Of a stretch of 64,000 nucleotides of DNA, positions 33,203 through 42,171 are shown one piece after another (within the stretch, counting starts at the first letter, position 1; the number at the start of each line of letters is the position of its first letter). The translations under genes were made by a program, and so were the position numbers. The stretch comes from JBMNGO01 sp050949885 (GTDB lineage Bacteria > Bacillota > Syntrophomonadia > Syntrophomonadales > Syntrophomonadaceae): assembly GCA_050949885.1 (NCBI GenBank), contig JBMNGO010000002.1:372001-436000 (forward strand). The letters are read 5' to 3'. The notes below the pieces were generated by a model. It was not told where the DNA came from and made no database searches. It was given only the letters and a program-made list of their open reading frames with translations.

Positions 33203-35281
33203 ATGGCTGGTAATGAAAATCTGGCTATTATAAGAAACATAGGAATAATGGCGCATATTGATGCCGGAAAAACTACCACTACCGAGAGAATTCTCTTCTA
33301 CTCCGGCAAGGTTCATAAAATGGGTGAGGTTGACAAGGGAACCGCTACCATGGATTGGATGAGCCAGGAACAAGAGAGGGGAATAACCATTACCTCGGCG
33401 GCTACCACCTGTCAGTGGAAAGATTATGTAATCAACATTATCGATACGCCCGGACATGTGGACTTCACAGTTGAGGTAGAACGGTCGTTGCGAATATTAG
33501 ACGGCTCTATTGGAATCTTTTGCGCCGTTGCAGGAGTACAGCCGCAATCAGAAGCTGTATGGCGGCAGGCCGATAAATACCTTATACCACGTATAGCCTA
33601 TATTAATAAAATGGATAGAATTGGTGCTGATTTCTTTAGATCTGTTGAGATGATCCGAGAGAAATTAGGAAGCAACGCAGTACCGGTTCAGCTTCCGATT
33701 GGGGTGGAGGATAGTTTTGCCGGTAGCATTGATCTAATAAGCCTTAAGGCATGTGTTTATGATAATGATCTGGGTGATAGTTATACTATAAGAGATCTCA
33801 CAGCAGGAGAATTGGCTGAAGCTGAAAAACACAGAAACTACCTCTTGGAGCAAATTTCCGAATACGATGACGAAATCCTGGAAAAATACCTGGAAGGGGA
33901 TGACATAGCCCCGGAAAAAATAAAGAAGGCCATAAGAAAGTTGACTATTCAAAACAAGATGGTCCCCGTTTTGTGTGGATCATCCTTTAAGAACAAGGGA
34001 GTCCAATTTCTCCTAGATGCTGTACTGGATTATCTCCCATCACCCCTGGATATTCCTCCAGTAAAGGGAATTATACCCCAGGAGGAAAAAGAAACCGAGA
34101 GAAAACCCAGCATTGCCGAACCCTTTAGTGCTTTAGCCTTTAAGGTGGTTGTTGACCCATATGTAGGAAAACTTACTTATTTTAGAATATACTCCGGGAA
34201 GGTTAAAGCCGGCAGTACAGTGTTAAACAGCCGCAAGCAAAAAAAGGAGAAGATTGCTAAAATATTGAGAATGCATGCCAACCAGCGGGAAGAAGTACCA
34301 GAAGCAAATGCTGGAGATATTGTGGCAGGAGTGGGGCTGAAAGATACAGTAACGGGTGATACCTTATGTACTGAAGAAGCACCTCTATTACTTGAAGCGA
34401 TAAATTTTCCGCAGCCAGTTATTGATGTGGCAATTGAACCAAAGACTAAGGCTGATCAGGATAAAATTGAAATTAGTTTGAGGCGCCTGGCGGAAGAAGA
34501 TCCAACCTTTAATACCAGGTTTAACCAGGAAACAGGCCAGACTATTATTTCCGGGATGGGTGAATTACACCTGGAAATAATAATAGATCGCCTGCTTAAA
34601 GAGTTTAAGGTTAATGCCAATATTGGTAATCCTCAGGTAGCTTATAAGGAAACGGTTAAAAAGAAGGCCAGCTCTGAAGTTGTATTCGACCGACAGACAG
34701 GAGGCCGGGGACAATATGCCCGAGTAGTCCTGGAAATCCACCCACTGGAGGAAGGCCAGGGCAAAAAATTTACCGATAGGTCAAAGCTTGAGGAAATCCC
34801 TCGGGAGTTTGTACCAGCTATTGCTACCGGGGCTATGGAAGCCTTGCATGCCGGGATACTGGCAGGATATCCAGTGGATGATATAGAAATAGTCCTGGTT
34901 TCAGGATCTTATCATGAGGTGGATTCAACAGAACAAGCATTTATAATTGCCAGCAGCCTGGCTGTAAAGGAGTGTCTTAGTAAAGCAGAGCCAGTCCTTA
35001 TGGAACCTCTGATGAGCATAGAAATTCTTTGCCCTGAAGAATATGTAGGGGATGTAATATCCGACCTGAATGCAAGAAGGGGCAGAGTTATTGGGTTGGA
35101 AGAAAACCGCGACAGTAAAGTGATCAAAGGTATTGTACCATTGGCCGAGACGTTCGGTTATGCTACCAGTCTTAGGTCAGTGAGTCAGGGAAGAGCTAGT
35201 TTTTCCATGCAGATAAAAAACTATGCCGAAGTCCCTGAATCCAAAAGCAAGGCAATAATTGCCAAAAGATATGGAGTGTAA
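33203..35281 (+). CDS. fusA: Elongation factor G
   Basis: Translocation GTPase, 692 residues. G1 AHIDAGKTTTTE, G3 DTPGHVDF, G4 NKMD, and the domain IV-V blocks GGRGQYARV and APLMEPLMSIEI-type region are all present. ATG behind GTGAGGTGG. Thirty bases before tuf copy 2. Confidence 0.98.
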   Translation: MAGNENLAIIRNIGIMAHIDAGKTTTTERILFYSGKVHKMGEVDKGTATMDWMSQEQERGITITSAATTCQWKDYVINIIDTPGHVDFTVEVERSLRILDGSIGIFCAVAGVQPQSEAVWRQADKYLIPRIAYINKMDRIGADFFRSVEMIREKLGSNAVPVQLPIGVEDSFAGSIDLISLKACVYDNDLGDSYTIRDLTAGELAEAEKHRNYLLEQISEYDDEILEKYLEGDDIAPEKIKKAIRKLTIQNKMVPVLCGSSFKNKGVQFLLDAVLDYLPSPLDIPPVKGIIPQEEKETERKPSIAEPFSALAFKVVVDPYVGKLTYFRIYSGKVKAGSTVLNSRKQKKEKIAKILRMHANQREEVPEANAGDIVAGVGLKDTVTGDTLCTEEAPLLLEAINFPQPVIDVAIEPKTKADQDKIEISLRRLAEEDPTFNTRFNQETGQTIISGMGELHLEIIIDRLLKEFKVNANIGNPQVAYKETVKKKASSEVVFDRQTGGRGQYARVVLEIHPLEEGQGKKFTDRSKLEEIPREFVPAIATGAMEALHAGILAGYPVDDIEIVLVSGSYHEVDSTEQAFIIASSLAVKECLSKAEPVLMEPLMSIEILCPEEYVGDVISDLNARRGRVIGLEENRDSKVIKGIVPLAETFGYATSLRSVSQGRASFSMQIKNYAEVPESKSKAIIAKRYGV

Positions 35282-35311
35282 ATTAAAACTAAAAGAAAGG
35301 TGAGAGACAAA

Positions 35312-36514
35312 ATGGCAAAGGCTAAATACGAGAGGAACAAACCTCATCTTAACATTGGGACCATAGGGCACGTAGACCACGGCAAGACCACGTTGACAGC
35401 GGCCATAACCCTGGTATTGTCGAAAACCGGCGGTGCTGTAGCCACATCATACGACCAGATAGACAAAGCACCGGAAGAGAGAGAAAGAGGAATAACCATA
35501 AACACATCCCATGTTGAATATCAGACAGAGAGTAGGCACTATGCACACGTAGACTGCCCGGGACACGCAGACTATATAAAGAACATGATAACCGGGGCGG
35601 CCCAAATGGATGGCTCCATCCTGGTAGTATCAGCAGCCGACGGCCCGATGCCGCAGACCAGAGAACATATATTATTATCCCGGCAGGTGGGAGTACCGTA
35701 TATAGTAGTATTCATGAACAAAGTAGACATGGTAGACGACGAGGAACTGTTAGAACTGGTAGAGATGGAAGTAAGGGAACTGCTAAGCGAATATGAGTTT
35801 CCTGGAGACGATATACCGGTAATAAAAGGATCAGCGTTAAAGGCGCTGGAATGTGGCTGTGCCAGCAGGGAATGCCCGAATTGTTCAAAGATATGGGAAC
35901 TGATGGATGCAGTAGACAGTTATATCCCATTGCCGGAGCGGGCCACGGACAAACCGTTCCTGATGCCGGTAGAGGACGTATTCACCATAACAGGAAGAGG
36001 AACGGTTACAACGGGGAGAGTAGAGAGAGGTCAGGTAAAAGTCGGAGACGAAGTAGAAATAGTAGGGTTAAGAGAACAATCAAGAAAGACAGTAGTAACT
36101 GGAGTAGAAATGTTCAGGAAACTGCTGGATTATGCAGAAGCAGGGGATAACATAGGGACCCTGTTAAGAGGAGTAGACAGAAAAGAAGTAGAAAGAGGCA
36201 TGGTATTAGCGAAGCCAGGCAGCATAAAGCCTTTAACCAAGTTCAAAGCCGAGGTATATGTATTAACCAAAGAAGAAGGCGGGAGACACACACCGTTCTT
36301 TGGAGGATACCGTCCGCAGTTCTACTTCCGGACCACCGACGTAACAGGAGTAATTGAGCTGCCGGAAGGGGTAGAAATGGTAATGCCAGGGGACAATATA
36401 CAGATGAGCATAGAACTGATAACCCCCATTGCCATAGAAGAAGGATTGCGGTTTGCCATAAGAGAGGGCGGAAGAACCGTGGGAGCCGGTGTTGTAACCA
36501 GTATTATGGATTAA
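35312..36514 (+). CDS. tuf: Elongation factor Tu, copy 2
   Basis: Same 400-residue protein as the copy at 19027 with only the last residue changed (Asp for Glu). I count about eight base differences over the gene. Identity begins in the shared ribosome-binding segment AAAGGTGAGAGACAAA and ends at the stop codon, which itself differs (TAA against TAG). This copy sits in the usual str operon position after fusA. It has the same ATA-rich codon use and the same four-cysteine loop. Confidence 0.98.
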   Translation: MAKAKYERNKPHLNIGTIGHVDHGKTTLTAAITLVLSKTGGAVATSYDQIDKAPEERERGITINTSHVEYQTESRHYAHVDCPGHADYIKNMITGAAQMDGSILVVSAADGPMPQTREHILLSRQVGVPYIVVFMNKVDMVDDEELLELVEMEVRELLSEYEFPGDDIPVIKGSALKALECGCASRECPNCSKIWELMDAVDSYIPLPERATDKPFLMPVEDVFTITGRGTVTTGRVERGQVKVGDEVEIVGLREQSRKTVVTGVEMFRKLLDYAEAGDNIGTLLRGVDRKEVERGMVLAKPGSIKPLTKFKAEVYVLTKEEGGRHTPFFGGYRPQFYFRTTDVTGVIELPEGVEMVMPGDNIQMSIELITPIAIEEGLRFAIREGGRTVGAGVVTSIMD

Positions 36515-36532
36515 TAATTCATCAGCCTGTTA

Positions 36533-36558
36533 GTATGAAGCCCATTGTGGCTTCATAC
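36533..36558 (+). repeat. Perfect 10-bp hairpin between tuf and rpsJ
   Basis: GTATGAAGCC (36533-36542) pairs with GGCTTCATAC (36549-36558) around a six-base loop. No T run follows, so it is more likely an mRNA processing or stability element, or a leader part for rpsJ, than a terminator. Confidence 0.6.
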
Positions 36559-36616
36559 TCTAGACACCCGGCAGCGTGTATGAATGGCAACCAGAGTTAA
36601 GGAGGTTAGTCGGAGA

Positions 36617-36925
36617 GTGAATGGCCAAAAAGTAAGGATAAGACTGAAAGCATTTGATCACAGACTTCTGGATCAGTCCTCTCAGAAGATCGTTGAAACT
36701 GCGCGAAAAAATGGTGCTAATGTTTCCGGGCCAATTCCCTTGCCCACAGAAAAGAGCATTTACACTATTTTAAGATCCCCGCATGTAAACAAGGATTCGC
36801 GGGAGCAATTTGAAATGCGGACTCACAAAAGGCTGATAGATATTTTGGATCCCAATCCAAAGACCATCGATGCATTAATGCACCTGGACCTACCTTCAGG
36901 AGTAGACATCGAAATCAAATTGTAA
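36617..36925 (+). CDS. rpsJ: 30S ribosomal protein S10
   Basis: First gene of the S10 superoperon; S10 also works with NusB in antitermination. GTG 36617 gives MNGQKVRIRLKAFDH and 102 residues, the family length. An in-frame ATG at 36584 would add 11 residues not seen in the family and would place the AAGGAGG at 36599-36605 inside the gene. The spacing from that site to GTG 36617 is 11 bases, a little long. Confidence 0.96.
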   Translation: MNGQKVRIRLKAFDHRLLDQSSQKIVETARKNGANVSGPIPLPTEKSIYTILRSPHVNKDSREQFEMRTHKRLIDILDPNPKTIDALMHLDLPSGVDIEIKL

Positions 36926-36948
36926 AGCGAAGCAGGGTTTAAGGGTCA

Positions 36949-37008
36949 GTGGGTATTAAGAACCTTTAAGCTCAGAGCAGAAAACAGAAGTGATGTTGAA
37001 ATACCCAC
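36949..37008 (+). promoter_or_regulatory. Possible structured leader between rpsJ and rplC
   Basis: GTGGGTATT (36949-36957) pairs perfectly with AATACCCAC (37000-37008) around 42 bases. The gap of 128 bases is the widest inside the S10 operon, whose other gaps are mostly under 60. A ribosomal-protein-binding leader for rplC-rplD is possible; I do not recognise a named family. Confidence 0.4.
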
Positions 37009-37053
37009 TTCAACCAATCACAGTTAGAATTCGCAAACAAGGAGGTAGCTAAG

Positions 37054-37695
37054 GTGGCTGGTAATATAAGTAAAGCCATACTGGGAATCAAAGTGGGAAT
37101 GACCCAGATATTTAACGAAGAGGGAAAAGCCATTCCGGTTACAGCGGTTGAAGTTGGTCCCTGTACAGTTTTACAGAAAAAGACTGCTGATAAAGAAGGA
37201 TACGACGCGATTCAGGTGGGCTTTGGTACAATAAAGGAATCGCGGGTTAATAAACCTTTAAAAGGGCATTTCCAAAAAATAAAATTAAAACCAATGCGTT
37301 TTATTAGAGAATTTCGTATAGATCAGATTGATTCATACGAAATTGGTCAGGAAATTAAGGCTGATATTTTCCAAGCCGGTGAAAAGGTTGATGTAATTGG
37401 AATTTCCAAAGGAAAAGGTTTTGCCGGCGGTGTTAAAAGGCACAATTTTGCCCGCGGCTCAATGGGACACGGTTCCAAATACCATCGTCGTCCTGGATCC
37501 TTAGGAGCCAAAGGACCGGCCAGGGTTTTTAAGGGGCGGAAGCTTCCTGGAAGGTTGGGAGGAACCCGTGTTACTGTTCAGGGTTTGACTATAGCGAAAG
37601 CCTACCCTGAGAAAAATCTCCTTCTAATTAAAGGTGCAATTCCTGGGCCCAAAAAAGGCATGGTAATCATTAAAAATTCAGTAAAGGCCAAATGA
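37054..37695 (+). CDS. rplC: 50S ribosomal protein L3
   Basis: 213 residues with a typical N-terminal KVGMTQIF and the long loop GFAGGVKRHNFARGSMGHGSKYHRRPGSLG that reaches towards the peptidyl transferase centre. GTG start behind AAGGAGGTAG. Confidence 0.98.
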   Translation: MAGNISKAILGIKVGMTQIFNEEGKAIPVTAVEVGPCTVLQKKTADKEGYDAIQVGFGTIKESRVNKPLKGHFQKIKLKPMRFIREFRIDQIDSYEIGQEIKADIFQAGEKVDVIGISKGKGFAGGVKRHNFARGSMGHGSKYHRRPGSLGAKGPARVFKGRKLPGRLGGTRVTVQGLTIAKAYPEKNLLLIKGAIPGPKKGMVIIKNSVKAK

Positions 37696-37725
37696 TAGAA
37701 GAGCCTGGATAAGGAGGTAAGAAAG

Positions 37726-38349
37726 ATGCCAAAAGTTGCGTTATACGATATGAGCGGGGCCCAGATTGGTGAGATTGAACTTAATGACAAGGTTTTTGGA
37801 ATTGAACCTAATGAGGCCGTTTTACATGCCTTTGTCAAAATGCAGTTGGCTAACAAAAGGGTCGGTACTGCATCATCCAAGACCCGTGCAGAGGTTAGAG
37901 GTTCTGGGAGAAAGCCCTGGAGACAAAAGGGAACCGGCCGTGCCCGTTCGGGCAGTCGCCGCAGCCCCCTTTGGAAAGGTGGCGGAATAGTATTTGGCCC
38001 CCAACCCAGGGATTATTCATATAGATTGCCCCGCAAGGTCAGAAGACTGGCTATGAGGTCGGCCCTTTCCGCTAAAGTATTGGAAAGCGCCATAATTGTA
38101 GTCGACCAATTGGTTTTCGAAAAGCCTAAAACTAAGAAAATGGTAAAGACCCTTGAGGCCCTTAATGCACGAAAAAAGACTCTTTTGGTTACAGCCGATG
38201 GAAATACTAATGTTACCAAATCTGCACAGAATATCCCGGGTGTAAAAGCGTTGAAAGCAGACTACATTAATGTTTTTGATCTGTTAAAATACGACACCCT
38301 ACTAATTACCAAAGAGGCGGTCTCCCGAGTAGAGGAGGTATTTGCTTAA
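37726..38349 (+). CDS. rplD: 50S ribosomal protein L4
   Basis: 207 residues; the tunnel-wall loop with KPWRQKGTGRARSGSRRSPLWKGGG is intact and unaltered at the positions where macrolide-resistance changes usually fall. ATG behind AAGGAGGTAAG. Its stop abuts the rplW start. Confidence 0.98.
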   Translation: MPKVALYDMSGAQIGEIELNDKVFGIEPNEAVLHAFVKMQLANKRVGTASSKTRAEVRGSGRKPWRQKGTGRARSGSRRSPLWKGGGIVFGPQPRDYSYRLPRKVRRLAMRSALSAKVLESAIIVVDQLVFEKPKTKKMVKTLEALNARKKTLLVTADGNTNVTKSAQNIPGVKALKADYINVFDLLKYDTLLITKEAVSRVEEVFA

Positions 38350-38637
38350 ATGAGAGAGTACACTGATATTATAATAAAACCGGTTGTTACCGAAAAATCC
38401 ATGAACATGTTGGCAGAAAACAAATATACATTCATAGTTGACAAAAAAGCCAATAAAACCGAAATAAAGAATGCAGTTGAGAATATATTCGACGTTAAGG
38501 TAGAGGCTGTTCGTACATTAATTATGAAAGGCAAACCAAAGCGGGTGGGAAGATTTCTGGGGAAAAAGCCCGACCGGAAGAAAGCTATTATAACCCTTAA
38601 ACCCGGTCATAAAATCCCCCTATTCGATAATATGTAG
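38350..38637 (+). CDS. rplW: 50S ribosomal protein L23
   Basis: 95-residue exit-site protein that docks trigger factor and SRP. IIKPVVTEKSM start and NKTEIKNAVENIFDVKV are typical. No gap from rplD; the ATG lies directly after its stop, with GAGGAGG inside the end of rplD. Confidence 0.97.
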   Translation: MREYTDIIIKPVVTEKSMNMLAENKYTFIVDKKANKTEIKNAVENIFDVKVEAVRTLIMKGKPKRVGRFLGKKPDRKKAIITLKPGHKIPLFDNM

Positions 38638-38693
38638 ATGACGTGTTATAGGAAGCCTGCAAGTGATAGGTACAAGGAGTTGATAGGAGAAAA

Positions 38694-39518
38694 ATGGGCA
38701 TCAAGAAATATAAGCCTGTAACGCCAAGCAGAAGGCAGATGACAGTCCTAAGCTTTGAAGAAATTACTAAGAAGGAGCCTGAAAAGAGCCTTACTCAGCC
38801 ATTAAACAAAACAGGGGGCAGGAATGCTCTGGGCCGCCTAACCGTTAGACATAGGGGTGGAGGGCACAAGAGATTATATCGTATTATTGACTTTAAGCGT
38901 ATTCATGACCATGTAACCGCTAGGGTGGCGGCCATTGAATATGATCCTAACCGCTCTGCCAATATTGCTTTGCTTCATTATGCCAATGGGAGAAAGGCAT
39001 ATATACTGGCACCTCACAAGCTAAATGTTGGGGATATAGTAGTCTCAGGAGCAGGTGCAGATATTAAGGTGGGCAATAGCCTTCCATTGAGAGATATACC
39101 GGTAGGCTCCCTTATTCATAACATTGAATTAAGGCCGGGCAAGGGTGGGCAGTTGGTTAGATCTGCAGGGACCGTTGCTCAGCTAATGGCCAAAGAGGGA
39201 TCATATGCTCATGTTAGATTGCCCTCCGGGGAGGTACGGTTAGTACATCTCAACTGCCGGGCCACCATTGGGCAGGTAGGGAACCTGGATCATGAAAATA
39301 TAACCCTTGGAAAAGCGGGGAGATCGCGCTGGATGGGAATTAGACCGACAGTAAGAGGATCAGTTATGAACCCCACCGACCATCCCCATGGAGGAGGAGA
39401 AGGCCGGGCACCTATTGGCAGAAAATATCCAGTTTCCCCTTGGGGTAAAATAGCTATAGGCGGAAAGACACGCAAAAAGAAGGCTTCTGACAAAATGATT
39501 GTCAGGAAACGCAAATAA
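38694..39518 (+). CDS. rplB: 50S ribosomal protein L2
   Basis: 274 residues, part of the peptidyl transferase region. MGIKKYKPVTPSRRQMT start and the conserved GVAMNP-like segment here VRGSVMNPTDHPHGGGEGRAPIG with the key His. One note: Val-Met replaces the more usual Val-Ala-Met before NP, a Ser being present at that point. ATG behind AAGGAG. Confidence 0.97.
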   Translation: MGIKKYKPVTPSRRQMTVLSFEEITKKEPEKSLTQPLNKTGGRNALGRLTVRHRGGGHKRLYRIIDFKRIHDHVTARVAAIEYDPNRSANIALLHYANGRKAYILAPHKLNVGDIVVSGAGADIKVGNSLPLRDIPVGSLIHNIELRPGKGGQLVRSAGTVAQLMAKEGSYAHVRLPSGEVRLVHLNCRATIGQVGNLDHENITLGKAGRSRWMGIRPTVRGSVMNPTDHPHGGGEGRAPIGRKYPVSPWGKIAIGGKTRKKKASDKMIVRKRK

Positions 39519-39531
39519 AGGAGGTCTTTAG

Positions 39532-39816
39532 ATGGGCAGGTCACTAAAAAAAGGACCTTACTGCGACGAGAAACTATTGTCAAAAGTTGAGGATATGAAT
39601 AAAGACGGCCAGAAAAAAGTAATAAAAACCTGGTCAAGAAGATCGACTATAATGCCTCAGATGGTGGGACACACCCTGGCTGTGCATGACGGTCGCAGGC
39701 ATGTTCCCATATACATTACTGAAGATATGGTGGGAATGAAGCTGGGAGAATTTGCGCCTACTAGGACCTTCCGGGGACACGCCGGTAAGGCTGAAAAATC
39801 AAGCAGAGCAAAATAG
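39532..39816 (+). CDS. rpsS: 30S ribosomal protein S19
   Basis: 94 residues, MGRSLKKGPY start, WSRRSTIMPQMVGHTLAVHDGRRHVPIYI core. Head protein of the 30S subunit. ATG behind AAAGGAGGTC. Confidence 0.98.
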   Translation: MGRSLKKGPYCDEKLLSKVEDMNKDGQKKVIKTWSRRSTIMPQMVGHTLAVHDGRRHVPIYITEDMVGMKLGEFAPTRTFRGHAGKAEKSSRAK

Positions 39817-39833
39817 GAAGGAGGACAAGAAAA

Positions 39834-40175
39834 ATGGAAGCCAAAGCGATAGCCCGATTTATTAGAGTGTCTCCTTTTAAAGCTCGCCAGGTTGCAGATT
39901 TACTCAGGGGCAAAAGCGTTAAAGAGGCTAACGGAATACTACAATACATCAACAAGAAATCGGCACCATTGATTGGGAAGGTTTTGAAGTCTGCAGTTGC
40001 CAATGCGGAACATAACTATGATATGGCCACTGATGAACTTTTCATATCCGAAATATATGTGGACGAAGGGCCCACATTAAAGAGAATGAAGCCTCGGGCT
40101 TACGGCAGAGCGGATTTGAGACGTCACAAAACCAGCCATATAACCGTAATAGTTAAGGAAAAGGAGGTTAAATAG
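39834..40175 (+). CDS. rplV: 50S ribosomal protein L22
   Basis: 113 residues; the beta-hairpin loop GPTLKRMKPRAYGRADLRRHKTSHITV that lines the exit tunnel is intact. The last base of its TAG stop is the first base of the rpsC GTG start, so translation is coupled. Confidence 0.97.
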   Translation: MEAKAIARFIRVSPFKARQVADLLRGKSVKEANGILQYINKKSAPLIGKVLKSAVANAEHNYDMATDELFISEIYVDEGPTLKRMKPRAYGRADLRRHKTSHITVIVKEKEVK

Positions 40176-40846
40176 TGGGTCAAAAAGTTCATCCAAAGGG
40201 TTTTAGAATTGGAATAATCCGCGACTGGGATTCAAACTGGTACGCCGACAGGGACTATACCGATCTTTTGCATGAAGATTATCGCATTAGAACATATATA
40301 AAGGATAAATTTTATGCGGCAGGAATTTCCCGGGTGGAAGTTCAGAGAACCGGCAATCGGTTAAGGATAACCATTCATACGGCTAAGCCTGGAATTATTA
40401 TAGGCCGTGGGGGAAATGAAGTTGAAATGCTAAAAGATCATTTGACCAATATGACAGGAAAGAATGTCAATATAAATATTCAGGAAATAAAAAAGCCTGA
40501 ATTGGATTCGCAGATAGTAGCCGAGAATGTCGCCCAACAATTGGAAAAAAGGGTTTCCTTCCGGCGGGCCATGAAGCAAACGGTTAGCCGTACCATGCGT
40601 TCCGGAGCAGTAGGAATAAGGATTGCTATTTCGGGGCGTTTAGGAGGGGCAGAAATAGCCCGTACGGAGTGGTATGCGGAAGGGAAAGTACCTCTGCATA
40701 CATTAAGAGCTGACATTGACTATGGTTTTGCCGAAGCCAATACGACTTATGGAAAAATAGGCATTAAGGTTTGGATAAACAGGGGTGAAATTTTACCTGC
40801 AGCCAAACAGCGGCCTAAGCAGAAACAAACTGAGGAGGCAAAATAA
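40175..40846 (+). CDS. rpsC: 30S ribosomal protein S3
   Basis: 223 residues; KH domain GRGGNEVEML and the C-terminal domain GRLGGAEIARTEWYAEGKVPLHTLRADIDYG at the mRNA entry site. GTG start overlaps the rplV stop by one base; AAGGAGGT lies inside the end of rplV. Confidence 0.97.
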   Translation: MGQKVHPKGFRIGIIRDWDSNWYADRDYTDLLHEDYRIRTYIKDKFYAAGISRVEVQRTGNRLRITIHTAKPGIIIGRGGNEVEMLKDHLTNMTGKNVNINIQEIKKPELDSQIVAENVAQQLEKRVSFRRAMKQTVSRTMRSGAVGIRIAISGRLGGAEIARTEWYAEGKVPLHTLRADIDYGFAEANTTYGKIGIKVWINRGEILPAAKQRPKQKQTEEAK

Positions 40847-40848
40847 CA

Positions 40849-41283
40849 ATGCTTACGCCCAAAAGAGTTAAATATAGAAGACAGCACCGGCCCAGTCTGA
40901 AGGGAAAGGCTAATAAGGGCAACACAGTGACCTATGGTGAGTACGGTTTGCAAGCCATGGAACCGGCCTGGATAACCAATAGGCAGATAGAGGCCGCTCG
41001 TGTAGCAATAAACAGGTATGTTAAAAGGGGCGGGAAACTATGGATAAAAATTTTTCCCGATCGACCCTTAACGGTAAAACCCGCTGAAACCCGGATGGGT
41101 AAAGGGAAAGGCTCCCCGGAACACTGGGTAGCAGTTGTCAAGCCTGGCAGAATCATGTTTGAACTTTCAGGAGTGAGTGAGGAAATCGCCCAGGAAGCTA
41201 TGCGGCTGGCTTCTCATAAACTCCCTGTTAAGTGCAAATTTGTGAAAAGAGAAGAAATGGGTGGTGAGGTTGGTGAAAGCTAA
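40849..41283 (+). CDS. rplP: 50S ribosomal protein L16
   Basis: 144 residues; MLTPKRVKYRRQHRP start and RMGKGKGSPEHWVAVVKPGRIMFE core near the A-site tRNA elbow. ATG behind GAGGAGGCAAA. End overlaps the start of rpmC. Confidence 0.97.
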   Translation: MLTPKRVKYRRQHRPSLKGKANKGNTVTYGEYGLQAMEPAWITNRQIEAARVAINRYVKRGGKLWIKIFPDRPLTVKPAETRMGKGKGSPEHWVAVVKPGRIMFELSGVSEEIAQEAMRLASHKLPVKCKFVKREEMGGEVGES

Positions 41284-41470
41284 AAAAATAAGAGAACTGA
41301 CCGACGAAGAACTTAAAAAGCAGGTAGCGGATTTTAAGGGTGAATTATTCAATCTCAGGTTTCAACTGGCAACCGGGCAGCTTGACAACCCCATGCGGAT
41401 AAGAGATGTAAAGAAGAATATTGCTAGATGCAAGACTATTCTCCGCCAAAGAGAATTAGCTAAAAAGTAA
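41273..41470 (+). CDS. rpmC: 50S ribosomal protein L29
   Basis: 65 residues of two helices; the GTG at 41273 gives MKAKKIRELTDEELKKQ, the usual start, and follows GGTGAGG. Two in-frame GTG codons at 41261 and 41264 would add four residues. Overlaps the rplP stop by 11 bases. NLRFQLATGQLDNP is the conserved core. Confidence 0.95.
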   Translation: MKAKKIRELTDEELKKQVADFKGELFNLRFQLATGQLDNPMRIRDVKKNIARCKTILRQRELAKK

Positions 41471-41492
41471 TGGATAAAAAGGAGGTCTAGGG

Positions 41493-41756
41493 GTGGACCG
41501 CGGAAACAGAAAAGTAAGAATAGGTACTGTAAGCAGTGACAAGATGGATAAAACTATCACTGTAAGTGTTGAGACCATAAAACAGCATCCTTTGTACAAA
41601 AAGACTATTAAGACCAGTAAAAAGTTTAAGGCCCATGACGAGAATAATGAAGCTAGAATAGGTGATGTTGTTAAAATTATGGAAACCCGGCCCTTGAGCA
41701 GAGATAAGAGATGGCGGCTGGTGGAAATTATCAAGAAAGCCAAAACCCTGGAGTAA
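41493..41756 (+). CDS. rpsQ: 30S ribosomal protein S17
   Basis: 87 residues; GTVSSDKMDKTITVSVE and HDENNEARIGDVVKIMETRPLSRDKRWRLVEII identify it. GTG start behind AAGGAGGTCTAGG. Confidence 0.97.
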   Translation: MDRGNRKVRIGTVSSDKMDKTITVSVETIKQHPLYKKTIKTSKKFKAHDENNEARIGDVVKIMETRPLSRDKRWRLVEIIKKAKTLE

Positions 41757-41786
41757 ACCCCGGGAATTGTAAGGGAGGTTGAAGCA

Positions 41787-42155
41787 GTGATTCAGCAGGA
41801 AACGATACTTCAGGTTGGAGATAACACTGGAGCTAAAAAAGTTCTGTGCATAAAGGTTCTGGGCGGAGCTGGCCGAAAATACGCAAGTGTTGGCGACGTT
41901 ATTATTGCCTCAGTCAAGGAGGCTAGTCCCGGAGGAGTAGTAAAAAAGGGTGACGTTGTTAAAGCAGTAGTTGTGAGAACCAAGAAAGAGATAAGGCGTT
42001 CTGACGGGACCTATATAGGGTTTTCGGAAAACGCAGCAGTAATAATTGATGACAATAACAATCCTAAAGGAAGTCGTATTTTTGGCCCAGTGGCCCGGGA
42101 ACTGAGAGAAAAAAACTTCATGAAAATTATTTCCTTGGCTCCGGAAGTCCTTTAA
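41787..42155 (+). CDS. rplN: 50S ribosomal protein L14
   Basis: 122 residues; MIQQETILQVGDNTGAKK start and RGSRIFGPVAREL-type C-terminal block (here KGSRIFGPVARELREKNFMKI). GTG start behind AGGGAGGTTG. Binding site of the silencing factor RsfS. Confidence 0.98.
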   Translation: MIQQETILQVGDNTGAKKVLCIKVLGGAGRKYASVGDVIIASVKEASPGGVVKKGDVVKAVVVRTKKEIRRSDGTYIGFSENAAVIIDDNNNPKGSRIFGPVARELREKNFMKIISLAPEVL

Positions 42156-42171
42156 TAATGGAGGTGTTATT

